64,000 bases of DNA from DSWT01 sp036845725 (GCA_036845725.1 DAIUDK010000003.1:45490-109489); one strand, 5' to 3'. Counted from the stretch's first letter, positions 44,198-52,300 are shown. Made by a program: numbers and translations. Notes: a model not told the origin generated them from the sequence alone.

Positions 44198-46129
44198 ATG
44201 AAATCTAAACAAGGTAACGGCAATTTTGTTTACCTTATCGTGATTGCGGCGGTGCTGTTCCTCGTCTACAATTATCTGACCAGTGGAACGAGCAGCCCCA
44301 CGGTTTCGCTCAATCAAATTGCCGGTGATATCGATGCCGGGAAGATCGACACCATTACGGTGCGCGGCGATATCCTACAAGTCGTTTACAAACAGCAGAC
44401 AACGGAAGGGGCTGGGACGATCGAACAGCCTGTCCTTTCACGGAAAGGCCGCGAGACATCACTGGTCGAGCAACTGCAAGCCCTGGGCGTAAGCGAAGAG
44501 ATGCTTCGGGAAACTACCATTGAGTTCGCCGAGCCGATGGATTGGAGCACGCTGGTCAATCTAGGCATCACTCTCGTGGGGATGATCGTGCTCGTGGTAT
44601 TGTTCTTCTTCTTCATCCGCCAGTTTCAGGGGGCGAACAACCAAGCGCTTTCGTTCGGTAAGAGCCGCGCGCGGCTTTTCTCCGGCGACCGGCCCACCAT
44701 CACCTTCGAGGATGTAGCCGGCATCGAAGAATCCAAAGAAGAGCTGAGAGAGATTGTCGAGTTCCTCAAGGAACCGCAGAAATTCATCAACCTGGGGGCG
44801 CGTATCCCTAAAGGGATGCTGCTGATGGGATCACCCGGTACCGGAAAAACTCTCCTCGCCAAGGCCGTCGCCGGTGAAGCGGGCGTTCCATTCTTCAGCA
44901 TCTCCGGCTCCGAGTTCGTCGAAATGTTCGTTGGCGTGGGAGCTAGCCGCGTGCGTGATCTGTTCGATCAGGCCAAGCGGCACAGCCCGTGTATCGTCTT
45001 CGTCGATGAGATCGACGCAGTGGGACGCTATCGCGGTGCAGGATTGGGCGGTTCGCACGACGAGCGCGAGCAGACGCTCAACCAGATTCTTGTGGAGATG
45101 GATGGCTTCGACACCGACACCAATGTCATCGTCGTTGCCGCAACCAACCGGCCCGACATCCTCGATCCGGCATTGCTGCGACCGGGGCGTTTCGACCGGC
45201 GTGTCATCATCGACCAACCCGATATGCGCGGGCGCGAGGCAATTTTCCGCGTCCACACACGCGGCAAACCCGTCGCCGCCGAGGTCGATCTGGGTGAATT
45301 AGCACAGTCTACGCCAGGATTGGTCGGCGCGGATATCGAGAACGTGGTCAACGAGGCTGCCATTCTTGCCGCACGGCGGGGACGGCGGCGCATCGGAATG
45401 AGCGAGTTCAACGAGGCCGTGGAACGCGTCATCGCCGGGCCGGAACGGCGCAGCCGATTGATCTCCCCGGAGGAGCTGCGGGTGTTCGCCTACCACGAGA
45501 CCGGGCACGCGCTGGTAGCGCACGTACTGCCCAAGTGTGATCCAGTGCGCAAGGTGTCGATTGTGGCACGTGGTATGGCCGGCGGCTACACCATCGCCCT
45601 GCCAGAAGAAGACCGCTATGTGCTGTTGCGCAGCAAGATCGAAGACGACATCGCCTACGGGCTGGGCGGGCGCGCCGCCGAGGAAGTCGTTTTTGGCGAG
45701 GCCAGCACAGGCGCTTCCAGCGACCTGGAAAAGGTCACCAAGATGGCCCGCGCGATGGTCACACGCTTTGGAATGAGCAACGCACTCGGTCCGCTGGTCT
45801 ATGGACGCAAAGAAGAGCTGGTCTTCCTGGGCAAAGAGATCGGTGAGCAGCGCGACTACAGTGAGGCCGTGGCCCATCAGATCGATGATGAGGTGCATCA
45901 AATCGTCATGCAGGCCTACGAGCGTGCCAAAACGGTCATCCAGGAACACCGCGAGCAAATGGATCGCATCGTCAACTACTTAATGGAACGCGAGACATTA
46001 TCAGCCACAGAATTTTCAGCGGCCTTTGAGGGCCAGCCATTACCCAAGCGGGCCGAAAAACCCGCACCTGTGCCGGCAGCGGAAACCGCCGAGCCGCCGG
46101 TACTCAAGGCCGCCCCGGTAGCCGCCTAA
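44198..46129 (+). CDS. ftsH: ATP-dependent zinc metalloprotease FtsH
   Basis: Membrane AAA+ protease, 643 residues. Two membrane helices (about 7-27 and 112-136) flank a small extracytoplasmic domain. Walker A is Gly211-SPGTGKT, Walker B IVFVDEIDAVG, the second region of homology RPDILDPALLRPGRFDRR, and the zinc site His433-Glu-Thr-Gly-His437. It degrades misfolded membrane proteins and some regulators. GAGGAGG lies ten bases before the ATG, a long spacing. It has its own promoter and terminator. The C-terminal tail (about 615-643) is Pro/Ala-rich. Confidence 0.96.
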   Translation: MKSKQGNGNFVYLIVIAAVLFLVYNYLTSGTSSPTVSLNQIAGDIDAGKIDTITVRGDILQVVYKQQTTEGAGTIEQPVLSRKGRETSLVEQLQALGVSEEMLRETTIEFAEPMDWSTLVNLGITLVGMIVLVVLFFFFIRQFQGANNQALSFGKSRARLFSGDRPTITFEDVAGIEESKEELREIVEFLKEPQKFINLGARIPKGMLLMGSPGTGKTLLAKAVAGEAGVPFFSISGSEFVEMFVGVGASRVRDLFDQAKRHSPCIVFVDEIDAVGRYRGAGLGGSHDEREQTLNQILVEMDGFDTDTNVIVVAATNRPDILDPALLRPGRFDRRVIIDQPDMRGREAIFRVHTRGKPVAAEVDLGELAQSTPGLVGADIENVVNEAAILAARRGRRRIGMSEFNEAVERVIAGPERRSRLISPEELRVFAYHETGHALVAHVLPKCDPVRKVSIVARGMAGGYTIALPEEDRYVLLRSKIEDDIAYGLGGRAAEEVVFGEASTGASSDLEKVTKMARAMVTRFGMSNALGPLVYGRKEELVFLGKEIGEQRDYSEAVAHQIDDEVHQIVMQAYERAKTVIQEHREQMDRIVNYLMERETLSATEFSAAFEGQPLPKRAEKPAPVPAAETAEPPVLKAAPVAA

Positions 46130-46139
46130 AGAACAGCGA

Positions 46140-46174
46140 GCGTCCCGACCTACACAAGGTCGGGACGCTTTTTT
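46140..46174 (+). terminator. intrinsic terminator after ftsH
   Basis: GCGTCCCGACC and GGTCGGGACGC form an 11-bp stem with a seven-base loop, followed by six T. Confidence 0.93.
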
Positions 46175-46186
46175 ACAACATAAAGC

Positions 46187-46214
46187 TTGTAAAATCAATC
46201 AGTTATGCTATAAT
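46187..46214 (+). promoter_or_regulatory. candidate tRNA-Ser promoter, extended -10
   Basis: TTGTAA (46187-46192), 16 bases, TATAAT (46209-46214) preceded by TGC. Confidence 0.65.
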
Positions 46215-46226
46215 CCGCACACTTGT

Positions 46227-46316
46227 GGAGAGGTAGCATAGTCCGGCCTAATGCGCGCGCCTGGAGAGCGCGTGAGCCGAAAGGCTCCATGGGTTCAAAT
46301 CCCATCCTCTCCGCCA
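46227..46316 (+). tRNA. tRNA-Ser (anticodon GGA)
   Basis: The acceptor pairs GGAGAGG with CCTCTCC, then discriminator G and an encoded CCA. The anticodon loop is CTGGAGA (GGA); the long variable arm (TGAGCCGAAAGGCTCC) is typical of class II serine tRNAs. The T loop is TTCAAAT. Confidence 0.95.
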
Positions 46317-46319
46317 AAA

Positions 46320-46345
46320 AGGCTCCTGGTACAGGAGCCTTTTTT
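46320..46345 (+). terminator. intrinsic terminator after tRNA-Ser
   Basis: AGGCTCCTG and CAGGAGCCT with a three-base loop, followed by TTTTT. Confidence 0.88.
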
Positions 46346-46363
46346 ATTAGCACAGGCGATTTT

Positions 46364-46431
46364 ACCGCTGAGGACGCAGGGTGCGCAGAGAATTTCTGAT
46401 TTCTCAGCGTTCTCGACGCCCCCTGCGGTGA
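46364..46431. repeat. mirror word element, ACCGCTGAGGACGCAG family
   Basis: Left arm 46364-46392 (ACCGCTGAGGACGCAGGGTG, then CGCAGAGAA) and right arm 46400-46431 (TTTCTCAGCG, GACGCCCCCTGCGGTGA) are imperfect reverse complements. It lies between the tRNA terminator and the end of the esterase gene. The remaining bases to 46500 hold no gene. Confidence 0.72.
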
Positions 46432-46500
46432 CATATCCGCTTCTGCGTAAGTCCTCAGCAGTGCGAGCGTCTGACCCGGATGCGGACGAGGACGCCCACG

Positions 46501-47280
46501 CTACACTTCGGCGTGATCCAACACAAAGCGATAGGTGGCCTCAGCGACAGTTTCCCATTCATAGTCGACAATGACGGCATGGCCGGAATCATGCAAAACC
46601 AGGGATTCGACAGAAGTCTGCTGCGAGAGACGGTGCACCGTCTCCGGGCCACTGCGCGGATGAATCGAACAATCCCCTTCCGAGTAAACAACGAAGGCCG
46701 GAATCCGAACACGTGACACATCGCGCAGCACGTGTCGACGCAAATACCACAGTTCCGCTGCAGCTCTGACCGGATAACGCGCAAATCCGCCCATCCACTG
46801 TGCAGCCCCGGGGTCGTGCAAATCAGATTTGTCAGTGTTCCGGTAGCTGTGAACAAAGGGTCTGAACAGCGGTGTCAGGTTGAGACGCCAGTCTGCGATG
46901 CGTAACGCCGGGGCGTAGAGCACAATCCCAGCCATGTCGTCGTGATGCGCAGCCATCCACAAGGTCAGCAATGAACCCATCGAGAAGCCAGCGACAAACC
47001 ATTGCGCAGTTTTTTGCTTGAGATTCGCATAAGCGGATTCCACCCCCGCCACCCAATCGCGCCAGTTCGCGCGATTGATCTCCGCGAGGGTGCCGCCGTG
47101 GCCAGGCAACAACGGCGCGGAGATGGTGAGGCCGCGTTCGTGCAAATACGCCCCCAAAGGCCACATCTCCCGTGGCGTGCCGGTGAATCCATGCAGCAAC
47201 AACACGCCGACCGGACCGGCCTGCAAAAAGAACGGTGACGGGTCGGCCTGCAACACTCTTAAGGCCACTTCAGACGACAC
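46501..47280 (-). CDS. alpha/beta hydrolase, carboxylesterase type
   Basis: A 259-residue hydrolase with oxyanion-hole HGFTGTP, LLPGHGGT, nucleophile elbow GFSMGS, acid in YSEGDCSIHP and the catalytic His in DSGHAVIVDYEWE, as in Est30-like carboxylesterases and monoacylglycerol lipases. Start GTG at 47280 with GGAG six bases upstream. It is a tandem paralogue of the next gene (18-base gap) and probably co-transcribed. The natural ester is unknown. Confidence 0.85.
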   Translation of the reverse strand: MSSEVALRVLQADPSPFFLQAGPVGVLLLHGFTGTPREMWPLGAYLHERGLTISAPLLPGHGGTLAEINRANWRDWVAGVESAYANLKQKTAQWFVAGFSMGSLLTLWMAAHHDDMAGIVLYAPALRIADWRLNLTPLFRPFVHSYRNTDKSDLHDPGAAQWMGGFARYPVRAAAELWYLRRHVLRDVSRVRIPAFVVYSEGDCSIHPRSGPETVHRLSQQTSVESLVLHDSGHAVIVDYEWETVAEATYRFVLDHAEV

Positions 47281-47298
47281 GAGACGCTCCGTGGATGA

Positions 47299-48060
47299 TC
47301 ACAATTTTCCCTCGATGAAACGCAGTGTTAGCGCCGCCACATCTTCCCATTCCTGATCGAGCAGGACGCAGTGCGTCGAACGTTCAAACCAGTGCAGATG
47401 CTTTTCGGTTGAACGGACGCCGTGGTAAATCGCATCCGGCGCCGAGACATCAACAGAGGTGTCTAGCCGGCCTTGCACGATTAAAATAGGCTGTGTAATT
47501 TCAGGCAGGCGCGCGTGGGCGGCCGTTTGCAAGGCGAACAACTGCTGTGTGGCGCGCAACGGGTCGTAATCATACCCCTGCCAACGCGCGTCGGCGGCGC
47601 TGGGCGCACCCGGCCTTTTTTGCAAGATGATGCCCAGTGGGGCGAGCAGGGGCAGCAGAAAGGTCTTGGAAAAGCTCGAGGGAACGATAAGCGCAGCCGC
47701 ATAGGCCATCACGCCAGCTACTTCAGGATGATGACTCGCCAGGTAAAGCGCCAGGAGGCCACCCATCGATTCACCACCCACGAAGACACGCTCGCAGCGC
47801 GCCGCCAGATCGCGGTAGGCGGACTCGAACGCCTCCGCCCACGTCTGCCAACGGCAGCGATTCATCTCCTGCGGCGTTGTGCCGTGACCGGGCAGCAGGA
47901 GTCCAGAGACGGTATAGCCTCGTTCGTGCAGGAAACGACCAAGCAGACGCACTTCCGCCGTCGTCGCCGTATAGCCGTGGGAGAGCAGCACGCCCACCGG
48001 CCCGCCTTCCCAGAAAAACGTATCCCCTTCCAAATGGGGATTACGCAATGTGTAGGTCAT
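47299..48060 (-). CDS. alpha/beta hydrolase, carboxylesterase type (paralogue)
   Basis: A 253-residue hydrolase: SHGYTATTAE near the oxyanion hole, LLPGHGTTPQEMNRCRW, nucleophile elbow GESMGG, acid in VQGRLDTSVD and His in RSTHCVLLDQEWED. It shares the LLPGHG(G/T)T and NR..W..W..(G/F)ESAY blocks with the adjacent gene, so they arose by duplication. Start ATG at 48060 with GGAGG four bases upstream. Confidence 0.86.
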   Translation of the reverse strand: MTYTLRNPHLEGDTFFWEGGPVGVLLSHGYTATTAEVRLLGRFLHERGYTVSGLLLPGHGTTPQEMNRCRWQTWAEAFESAYRDLAARCERVFVGGESMGGLLALYLASHHPEVAGVMAYAAALIVPSSFSKTFLLPLLAPLGIILQKRPGAPSAADARWQGYDYDPLRATQQLFALQTAAHARLPEITQPILIVQGRLDTSVDVSAPDAIYHGVRSTEKHLHWFERSTHCVLLDQEWEDVAALTLRFIEGKL

Positions 48061-48065
48061 AGAGC

Positions 48066-48113
48066 CTCCAAAATAAGCCTGGCAGTCGTTAGTCGAGTAG
48101 TCGTTCGATTGAT
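48066..48113. repeat. word repeat, GTCGTTAGTCGAGTAGTCGT type
   Basis: GCAGTCGTTAGTCGAGTAGT is followed by CGTTCGATTGATCAG in the gap between the prepilin peptidase and esterase genes. It touches the stop of the peptidase gene. Confidence 0.5.
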
Positions 48114-48886
48114 CAGGTGAGAAACCAGTGCAGGATTTGTGGTCCCCAGAGCAACGTCACGACACAGCCCAGAATGATAAATGGTCCATAAGGGATTGCT
48201 GTCTTGAGGGAACCTTTGCGAGCAATAACGACGCCCGCAGCCCCGACGCCGCCAAAAACAATCATCAACAGCAGAGAGATGAGGATCAGAGGGAAACCGA
48301 CGACCAAACCTGTATAAGTCGCCAGGGTGATGTCGCCTTCGCCCATCGCGCCAGGGCCAAAAGCAGCCACGCCCAACGTCACAAAGATGCGCAAAACAAT
48401 GAAGGCCGCCAGACCGCCGGCCGGCGCGTACCACCAGTCCCAGGTGTCGAGCGTGGGCAGCGCTGGGCCGAAAATCGTCCCAATCACCAACATCACACCG
48501 ATGGCGGGCAGCATGATGAGGTTGGGCACGCGCTTGGTCTCGAGGTCCGTCACCATAATCATTGTGAGAGGGATCACGGTAAGCATGGCGAAGATCACCC
48601 GCAGGTGCAGGCCGTTCAATCCCACCAGCAATCCCCAACTGAGCGCGGTGAAGAGTTCGGCGATGAGACGCGGCCAGCGGAAGAAATTGCCGCACGCGCG
48701 GCAGCGTCCCTGCCCAGTGACGAGGGCAAGTGTGGCGCTCCATTGCAACGGGGCATACAGCGCCGTGCAGAGCGGGCAAACAGGTTTTGCCAGAGGCCGT
48801 TTAGCCATCGCCGCCTCGGCGACATGTGAAGCCAACGCACCGATGATTAGACCGAGCAAGCTAAAGAGAACAGACATAGTCATCAT
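48113..48886 (-). CDS. pilD: prepilin peptidase (A24 family)
   Basis: A 257-residue integral membrane aspartic protease. The zinc domain has Cys37-x2-Cys40 and Cys62-x2-Cys65; the catalytic Asp residues are Asp114 in VTDLETKRVPN and Asp185 in GEGDITLAT. About seven membrane helices. The early part is odd: it lacks the long N-methyltransferase domain blocks of larger enzymes but keeps the zinc motif. It cleaves leader peptides of pilins or pseudopilins. No pilus operon is near. Three close ATGs are possible starts (48886, 48883, 48877); only the third has AGGA at normal distance. Confidence 0.9.
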   Translation of the reverse strand: MMTMSVLFSLLGLIIGALASHVAEAAMAKRPLAKPVCPLCTALYAPLQWSATLALVTGQGRCRACGNFFRWPRLIAELFTALSWGLLVGLNGLHLRVIFAMLTVIPLTMIMVTDLETKRVPNLIMLPAIGVMLVIGTIFGPALPTLDTWDWWYAPAGGLAAFIVLRIFVTLGVAAFGPGAMGEGDITLATYTGLVVGFPLILISLLLMIVFGGVGAAGVVIARKGSLKTAIPYGPFIILGCVVTLLWGPQILHWFLT

Positions 48887-49029
48887 TCCTAAAATACATC
48901 CTGATTCGATTGTAGCACAGACGATAAACTGTGCAAAACTGAGGACGCGATATCAATACACCTTCGAACGTAAGGTTAGCGTAGGGTTAGCGTCAAGCAA
49001 AGTGATGAAGAAAGTAGTATGCTATAGAT

Positions 49030-49093
49030 AGTTGAAGAGAGTCAATCTTCCTCCTTGTGTAGAGCCGGGGGCATTCAGCCCCCGGCTTTTTTG
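49030..49093 (+). ncRNA. possible small RNA with CCTCCTT and terminator
   Basis: After a TGCTATAGA sequence (49020-49028; -10-like, extended) there is a stretch of about 60 bases with no open frame. It contains TCTTCCTCCTTG (49047-49058), complementary to Shine-Dalgarno sequences, and ends in a perfect terminator. No plus-strand gene precedes the terminator, so it must end something else. The -35 is not recognisable. The rest of the 223-base gap has only a short GGTTAGCGT duplication (about 48974-48992). Confidence 0.35.
49063..49092 (+). terminator. orphan intrinsic terminator
   Basis: AGCCGGGGGC and GCCCCCGGCT form a 10-bp stem with loop ATTCA, followed by six T on the plus strand. No plus-strand gene lies upstream within the gap. 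Confidence 0.88.
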
Positions 49094-49109
49094 TGTGTCA
49101 CTATGCACT

Positions 49110-50309
49110 TCACAAGTGCAGATCGGCAAAGTCGAGGTAGCGCTCCCAGTCGTAAGCGGTGACGTCGTGTTTACCGTTGCGGATGTGGTAGCCGATCGCG
49201 CCCATCGCCGGTTGTTCGGGATCGGGCATCTGGTCAATGGGCAACCCTGCCTGCCCCAGCAAACGATACACCGGACTTGCATGAACGGCGCTCAGAAATT
49301 CGCCACGCGGATCGGACCAGCGGTCTTCGACAGCGCTGGCGACGTAGAGCGGGCGAGGCGTTACGAGCGCCAGGAGCATGTGCTGGTCGACCGGCAGCGC
49401 ATCTTCGTTTTCGTTGTAACGTTTGAAGTTCGTGCAGAACCAATGCGGGAATTTGCTATTGATGATCCCCACCGTCTCGCCGTAGCGCCGCCGCGAGAGT
49501 GCCGCGCCGCCGCAGCCGGAGTTGTTCGACACGACCAGGGCAAAGCGCGGATCGACAGCCCCAGCCCAGAGCGCAGCCTTGCCGAGCCGCGAGTGCCCGA
49601 TAAGGGCGACGCGCCCGGCGTCGATGTCGCTATCCGTCTCGAAGTAGTCCAGTGCCCGGTGCAGGCCCCAGGCCCACGCGCCGAGTGTGGCCCAGGCGTC
49701 GCCCGCGCTGTCGTCGCGGGGGAACAATGCGTGGACGCCATTCTGAAAGCCGTCATTGGAATCCGGGTCGAGGTCACCACAGTAAATGGTCGCCAGGCCG
49801 TAGCCGCGTTCGAGGATGCGCTCCACGGTCCAGTGGGAGGCATTCGCGCCGCGTTCGACATCGGTGGCGCGATTGTTCTGAATTCCCGTCGCCGGGAAGA
49901 AAGCCGGCACCCAGGACGTAGGTAGCGCGATGCCGGGATCAGCGTGAATGGTGTGATTTCCCATGAAGTTCAGACCGACGAACATCGGTGTGGGCCGGGT
50001 ACGGTCGTTGGGTAGGTAGATGAGAATGTCCATAGCGGCGGTGTGGCCATTGCCGGCGAAGTGCACGGTGACTTGTTTGCGGGTCGCCGCGCCGGACAGG
50101 ACACGCTCGTCCACCGAGACGATCTCGAAAACCATACGCTCCGGCTTACCGGGGAGCACACCGTAAACGTGATGTTCGAACAACGCGAGGATCTCGCGCC
50201 GCCGCTCAGTCCAGGCTTCCGCTGTCGTGGCCGGCGCGCCGCTGGCAAAGGTCAGCGGATCGGGCAATGTGTAGTTTGGAACCAAAGCTTCGTCGTAGAT
50301 AACGTCCAT
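49110..50309 (-). CDS. CE15-like (glucuronoyl esterase-type) alpha/beta hydrolase
   Basis: A 399-residue hydrolase without a clear signal peptide. The nucleophile is Ser240 in IGHSRLGKAALW, the form of the CE15 motif G-x-S-R-x-G-K; LVVSNNSGCGGAALSRR follows, and the His is in RNGKHDVTAYDW near residue 385. The N-terminal EHHVYGVLPGKPE and IYLPNDRTRPTPMFVGLNF match bacterial CE15 relatives that cut glucuronoyl esters or act as acetyl esterases on plant polysaccharide. Start ATG at 50309 with AGGAGG five bases upstream. An intracellular location would be unusual for this family. Confidence 0.8.
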   Translation of the reverse strand: MDVIYDEALVPNYTLPDPLTFASGAPATTAEAWTERRREILALFEHHVYGVLPGKPERMVFEIVSVDERVLSGAATRKQVTVHFAGNGHTAAMDILIYLPNDRTRPTPMFVGLNFMGNHTIHADPGIALPTSWVPAFFPATGIQNNRATDVERGANASHWTVERILERGYGLATIYCGDLDPDSNDGFQNGVHALFPRDDSAGDAWATLGAWAWGLHRALDYFETDSDIDAGRVALIGHSRLGKAALWAGAVDPRFALVVSNNSGCGGAALSRRRYGETVGIINSKFPHWFCTNFKRYNENEDALPVDQHMLLALVTPRPLYVASAVEDRWSDPRGEFLSAVHASPVYRLLGQAGLPIDQMPDPEQPAMGAIGYHIRNGKHDVTAYDWERYLDFADLHL

Positions 50310-50331
50310 GAAAACCTCCTGTGATGGAGTC

Positions 50332-50945
50332 TCAGCTCGCTTTGTTCAGCCACGCGAGCAACGTCAAGTGTGAGGCAAAAAGCGTGGTCAGCAGTTGCAA
50401 TCCGGGGGAGATGGCGATCATCAACACGATCCAGCCGATGAAGCTCGCCTTCGGTTCGTAGAGAATCATGGGAACGCCGGTTTCCGCGAAATCCGTGGCA
50501 GGATCAGATAGCGATGCGACAGTCAGTGGTCCCCAAATGATGATCATTCCCAGAGATGTGATGGCGGCTGCAATCGCTGCGTACAGGAGCGCTTTCCGGA
50601 GAATGTCCCGCATGTCGGCCTGCTCGGCAGTGAGACGCTTGACGATATACCATCCCAATGGCAAACCCAAGAGGATACAGAAGAACGGCACTCCCATCCC
50701 CATGCCGACACAAATGATGTCCACGAAAACGTAGATTCCCAGGGCAANNNNNNNNNNNNNNNNNNNNNNNNNNNNNNNNNNNNNNNNNNNNNNNNNNNNN
50801 NNNNNNNNNNNNNNNNNNNNNNNNNNNNNNNNNNNNNNNNNNNNNNNCCCATCCCCATGCCGACACAAATGATGTCCACGAAAACGTAGATTCCCAGGGC
50901 AACCCAAAGACGCACAGCAAGCAGCTTTTTCATCAGCGTCTTCAT
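50332..50945 (-). CDS. small four-helix membrane protein, interrupted by a scaffold gap
   Basis: As written the gene is split by 100 N (50748-50847). Deleting the N run and one copy of the flanking 55-base duplicate leaves an exact 459-base frame (152 residues) from ATG 50945, which has AAAGGA seven bases upstream, to the stop at 50332. The protein has about four hydrophobic segments (WVALGIYVFVDIICVGMGMG, FFCILLGLPLGWYIV, LLYAAIAAAITSLGMIIIWG, FIGWIVLMIAISPGL). No family recognised. The gap is most likely an assembly artefact, and the gene is intact in the organism. Confidence 0.78.
50693..50902. other. 100-N scaffold gap flanked by the same 55 bases
   Basis: Bases 50693-50747 and 50848-50902 are identical, with exactly 100 N between them. 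This is what a scaffolder leaves when two contigs that overlap by one k-mer (55) are joined with a fixed gap. Confidence 0.95.
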
Positions 50946-50992
50946 TCGCAAATCCTTTCATCAGACGAATTGATGACAACGCCTGGACAGAG

Positions 50993-51535
50993 TTACACAC
51001 TCACAGCCTGGCTCTGTGGTTTCCACTCCTCGCGCAAGATCGACATATTCACCAGATCAACGTACTCCCCCTCTATCCAGATGGCCTGGCGCGGACGGCC
51101 TTCTTCCACAAAGCCACACGCCCGGAAACAGCGAATCGCACGCTCGTTCCTCGCGAGGGAGGTCATAACGATGCGGCGTCCGCCCAGATAGTGGAACCCA
51201 TACGCCAGCAGCAGGTTGACGGCTTCACGTCCATATCCCTGCCCCCAATACGCGCGGTCGCCAATCACGATGCCCAGTTCGAAATTGCCGTGGCGGTCTT
51301 GGACATTCAGCAAGCAACAACTGCCGATGTATTTGCCGTCGGCTTCGATAGCAAACCATGCCGCATGATCGTCAGGCGTGGCCGATTCATAAGTGGCGCG
51401 GGCACTCTCCTCAGTGGTAGGGTGAGGATAGCCGCAATTCAGTCCGGTCAGTTCTACATCCTGGTCAAACTCGTACTGCCGGGCCACATCTTCTTCGCGC
51501 ATAGGGCGCAATATGACTTTTTCACCTTTGAACAT
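50993..51535 (-). CDS. GNAT-family acetyltransferase (RimJ/RimL-like)
   Basis: A 180-residue GNAT enzyme: VILRPMREEDVARQY at the N-terminus, FELGIVIGDRAYWGQGYGRE with the acetyl-CoA binding GQGYGRE, then TSLARNERAIRCFRACGFVE and GEYVDLVNMSIL. It transfers acetyl to an amine, perhaps a protein N-terminus or small molecule. Start ATG 51535 with AAGGAG six bases upstream; the ATG five codons earlier sits on that site. A fragment of a second GNAT gene lies immediately upstream. Confidence 0.88.
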   Translation of the reverse strand: MFKGEKVILRPMREEDVARQYEFDQDVELTGLNCGYPHPTTEESARATYESATPDDHAAWFAIEADGKYIGSCCLLNVQDRHGNFELGIVIGDRAYWGQGYGREAVNLLLAYGFHYLGGRRIVMTSLARNERAIRCFRACGFVEEGRPRQAIWIEGEYVDLVNMSILREEWKPQSQAVSV

Positions 51536-51556
51536 AGAAGACTCCTTCATTATCCG

Positions 51557-51676
51557 TTATGCCGCCAACGAGCGCCGCATGAGATAAAATCCCAGATCGT
51601 CCATGTGTTCCACTACCTGATAACCCAATCTTTCGTACAATCGAGTTTTTTCCTTTCGCGTAAAGCATAGCGGCAT
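51557..51676 (-). pseudogene. C-terminal fragment of a GNAT acetyltransferase
   Basis: Forty codons reading TRLYERLGYQVVEHMDDLGF and YLMRRSLAA then TAA, the usual end of a GNAT domain (NxxAxxLYxxxGF region onward). The N-terminal three quarters are missing; upstream lies the divergent methyltransferase gene. Confidence 0.65.
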
Positions 51677-51700
51677 TTTGGCAAAAGACAACTTCCGGCT

Positions 51701-52300
51701 ATGATAATGTCACCTATGGATAGCAATACATTGCCAATCTTCGGCATCCTGTTGATCGCCGTCTTGTTGGGATGGGTGTTCCTCAGCGTTTTTCTGCTAT
51801 GGACAGCGCCGGCAGGAGCGCCGTGGTTCCCCACATCCCGCAAACACGTGCGGCGGATGCTGACGCTTGCCGACGTGCAACCCGGCGAAGTCGTGTACGA
51901 TTTAGGCTCCGGCGATGGGCGTGTGCTCTTCATCGCCGCCCGCGAGTTTGGCGCAAGGGCGGTGGGCATCGAGCTGGATCCGCTGCGCTGTGCGTGGACA
52001 CGGATGCGGATCGCACTGCTGGGTTTGCAAGGCCAGGTGCGCGTGATCCGGGGTAATTTTTTCACCCAGGATATCAGCGAAGCGGATGTGGTCACACTCT
52101 ACTTGCTACAGAAGACCAACAACCGCCTGCGGCGGAAGCTGTGGCAAGAACTGCATCCGGGTGCGCGAATCATATCCAGCGTCTTCCTTTTTCCCGGTAT
52201 AGCACCCACCCACATAGACAAAAAAGCGCATCTTTTCCTGTACGAAGTCAAAATGCCCTGCCAAAATCAAGAAGGCTCACCGTCAGGATCACCAGGCTGA
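51701..52300 (+). CDS. membrane-anchored class I methyltransferase
   Basis: A 199-residue protein with an N-terminal membrane helix (IFGILLIAVLLGWVFLSVFL), then a compact SAM domain: VVYDLGSGDGRVLFIAA (motif I), GIELDPLR (motif II), GNFFTQDISEADVVTLYLLQ (motif IV-like). It resembles small one-helix methyltransferases widespread in bacteria; substrate unknown. Possible starts are ATG at 51701, 51707 and 51716, none with a clear Shine-Dalgarno. Its 3' end overlaps the convergent AEC transporter gene by 53 bases. Confidence 0.8.
   Translation: MIMSPMDSNTLPIFGILLIAVLLGWVFLSVFLLWTAPAGAPWFPTSRKHVRRMLTLADVQPGEVVYDLGSGDGRVLFIAAREFGARAVGIELDPLRCAWTRMRIALLGLQGQVRVIRGNFFTQDISEADVVTLYLLQKTNNRLRRKLWQELHPGARIISSVFLFPGIAPTHIDKKAHLFLYEVKMPCQNQEGSPSGSPG

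Noticed and set aside
50693..50902. Direct repeat around the N run as a mobile element or CRISPR-like unit
   Set aside because: Both copies are exactly one k-mer long and flank a 100-base fixed gap; the gene is intact after removal.
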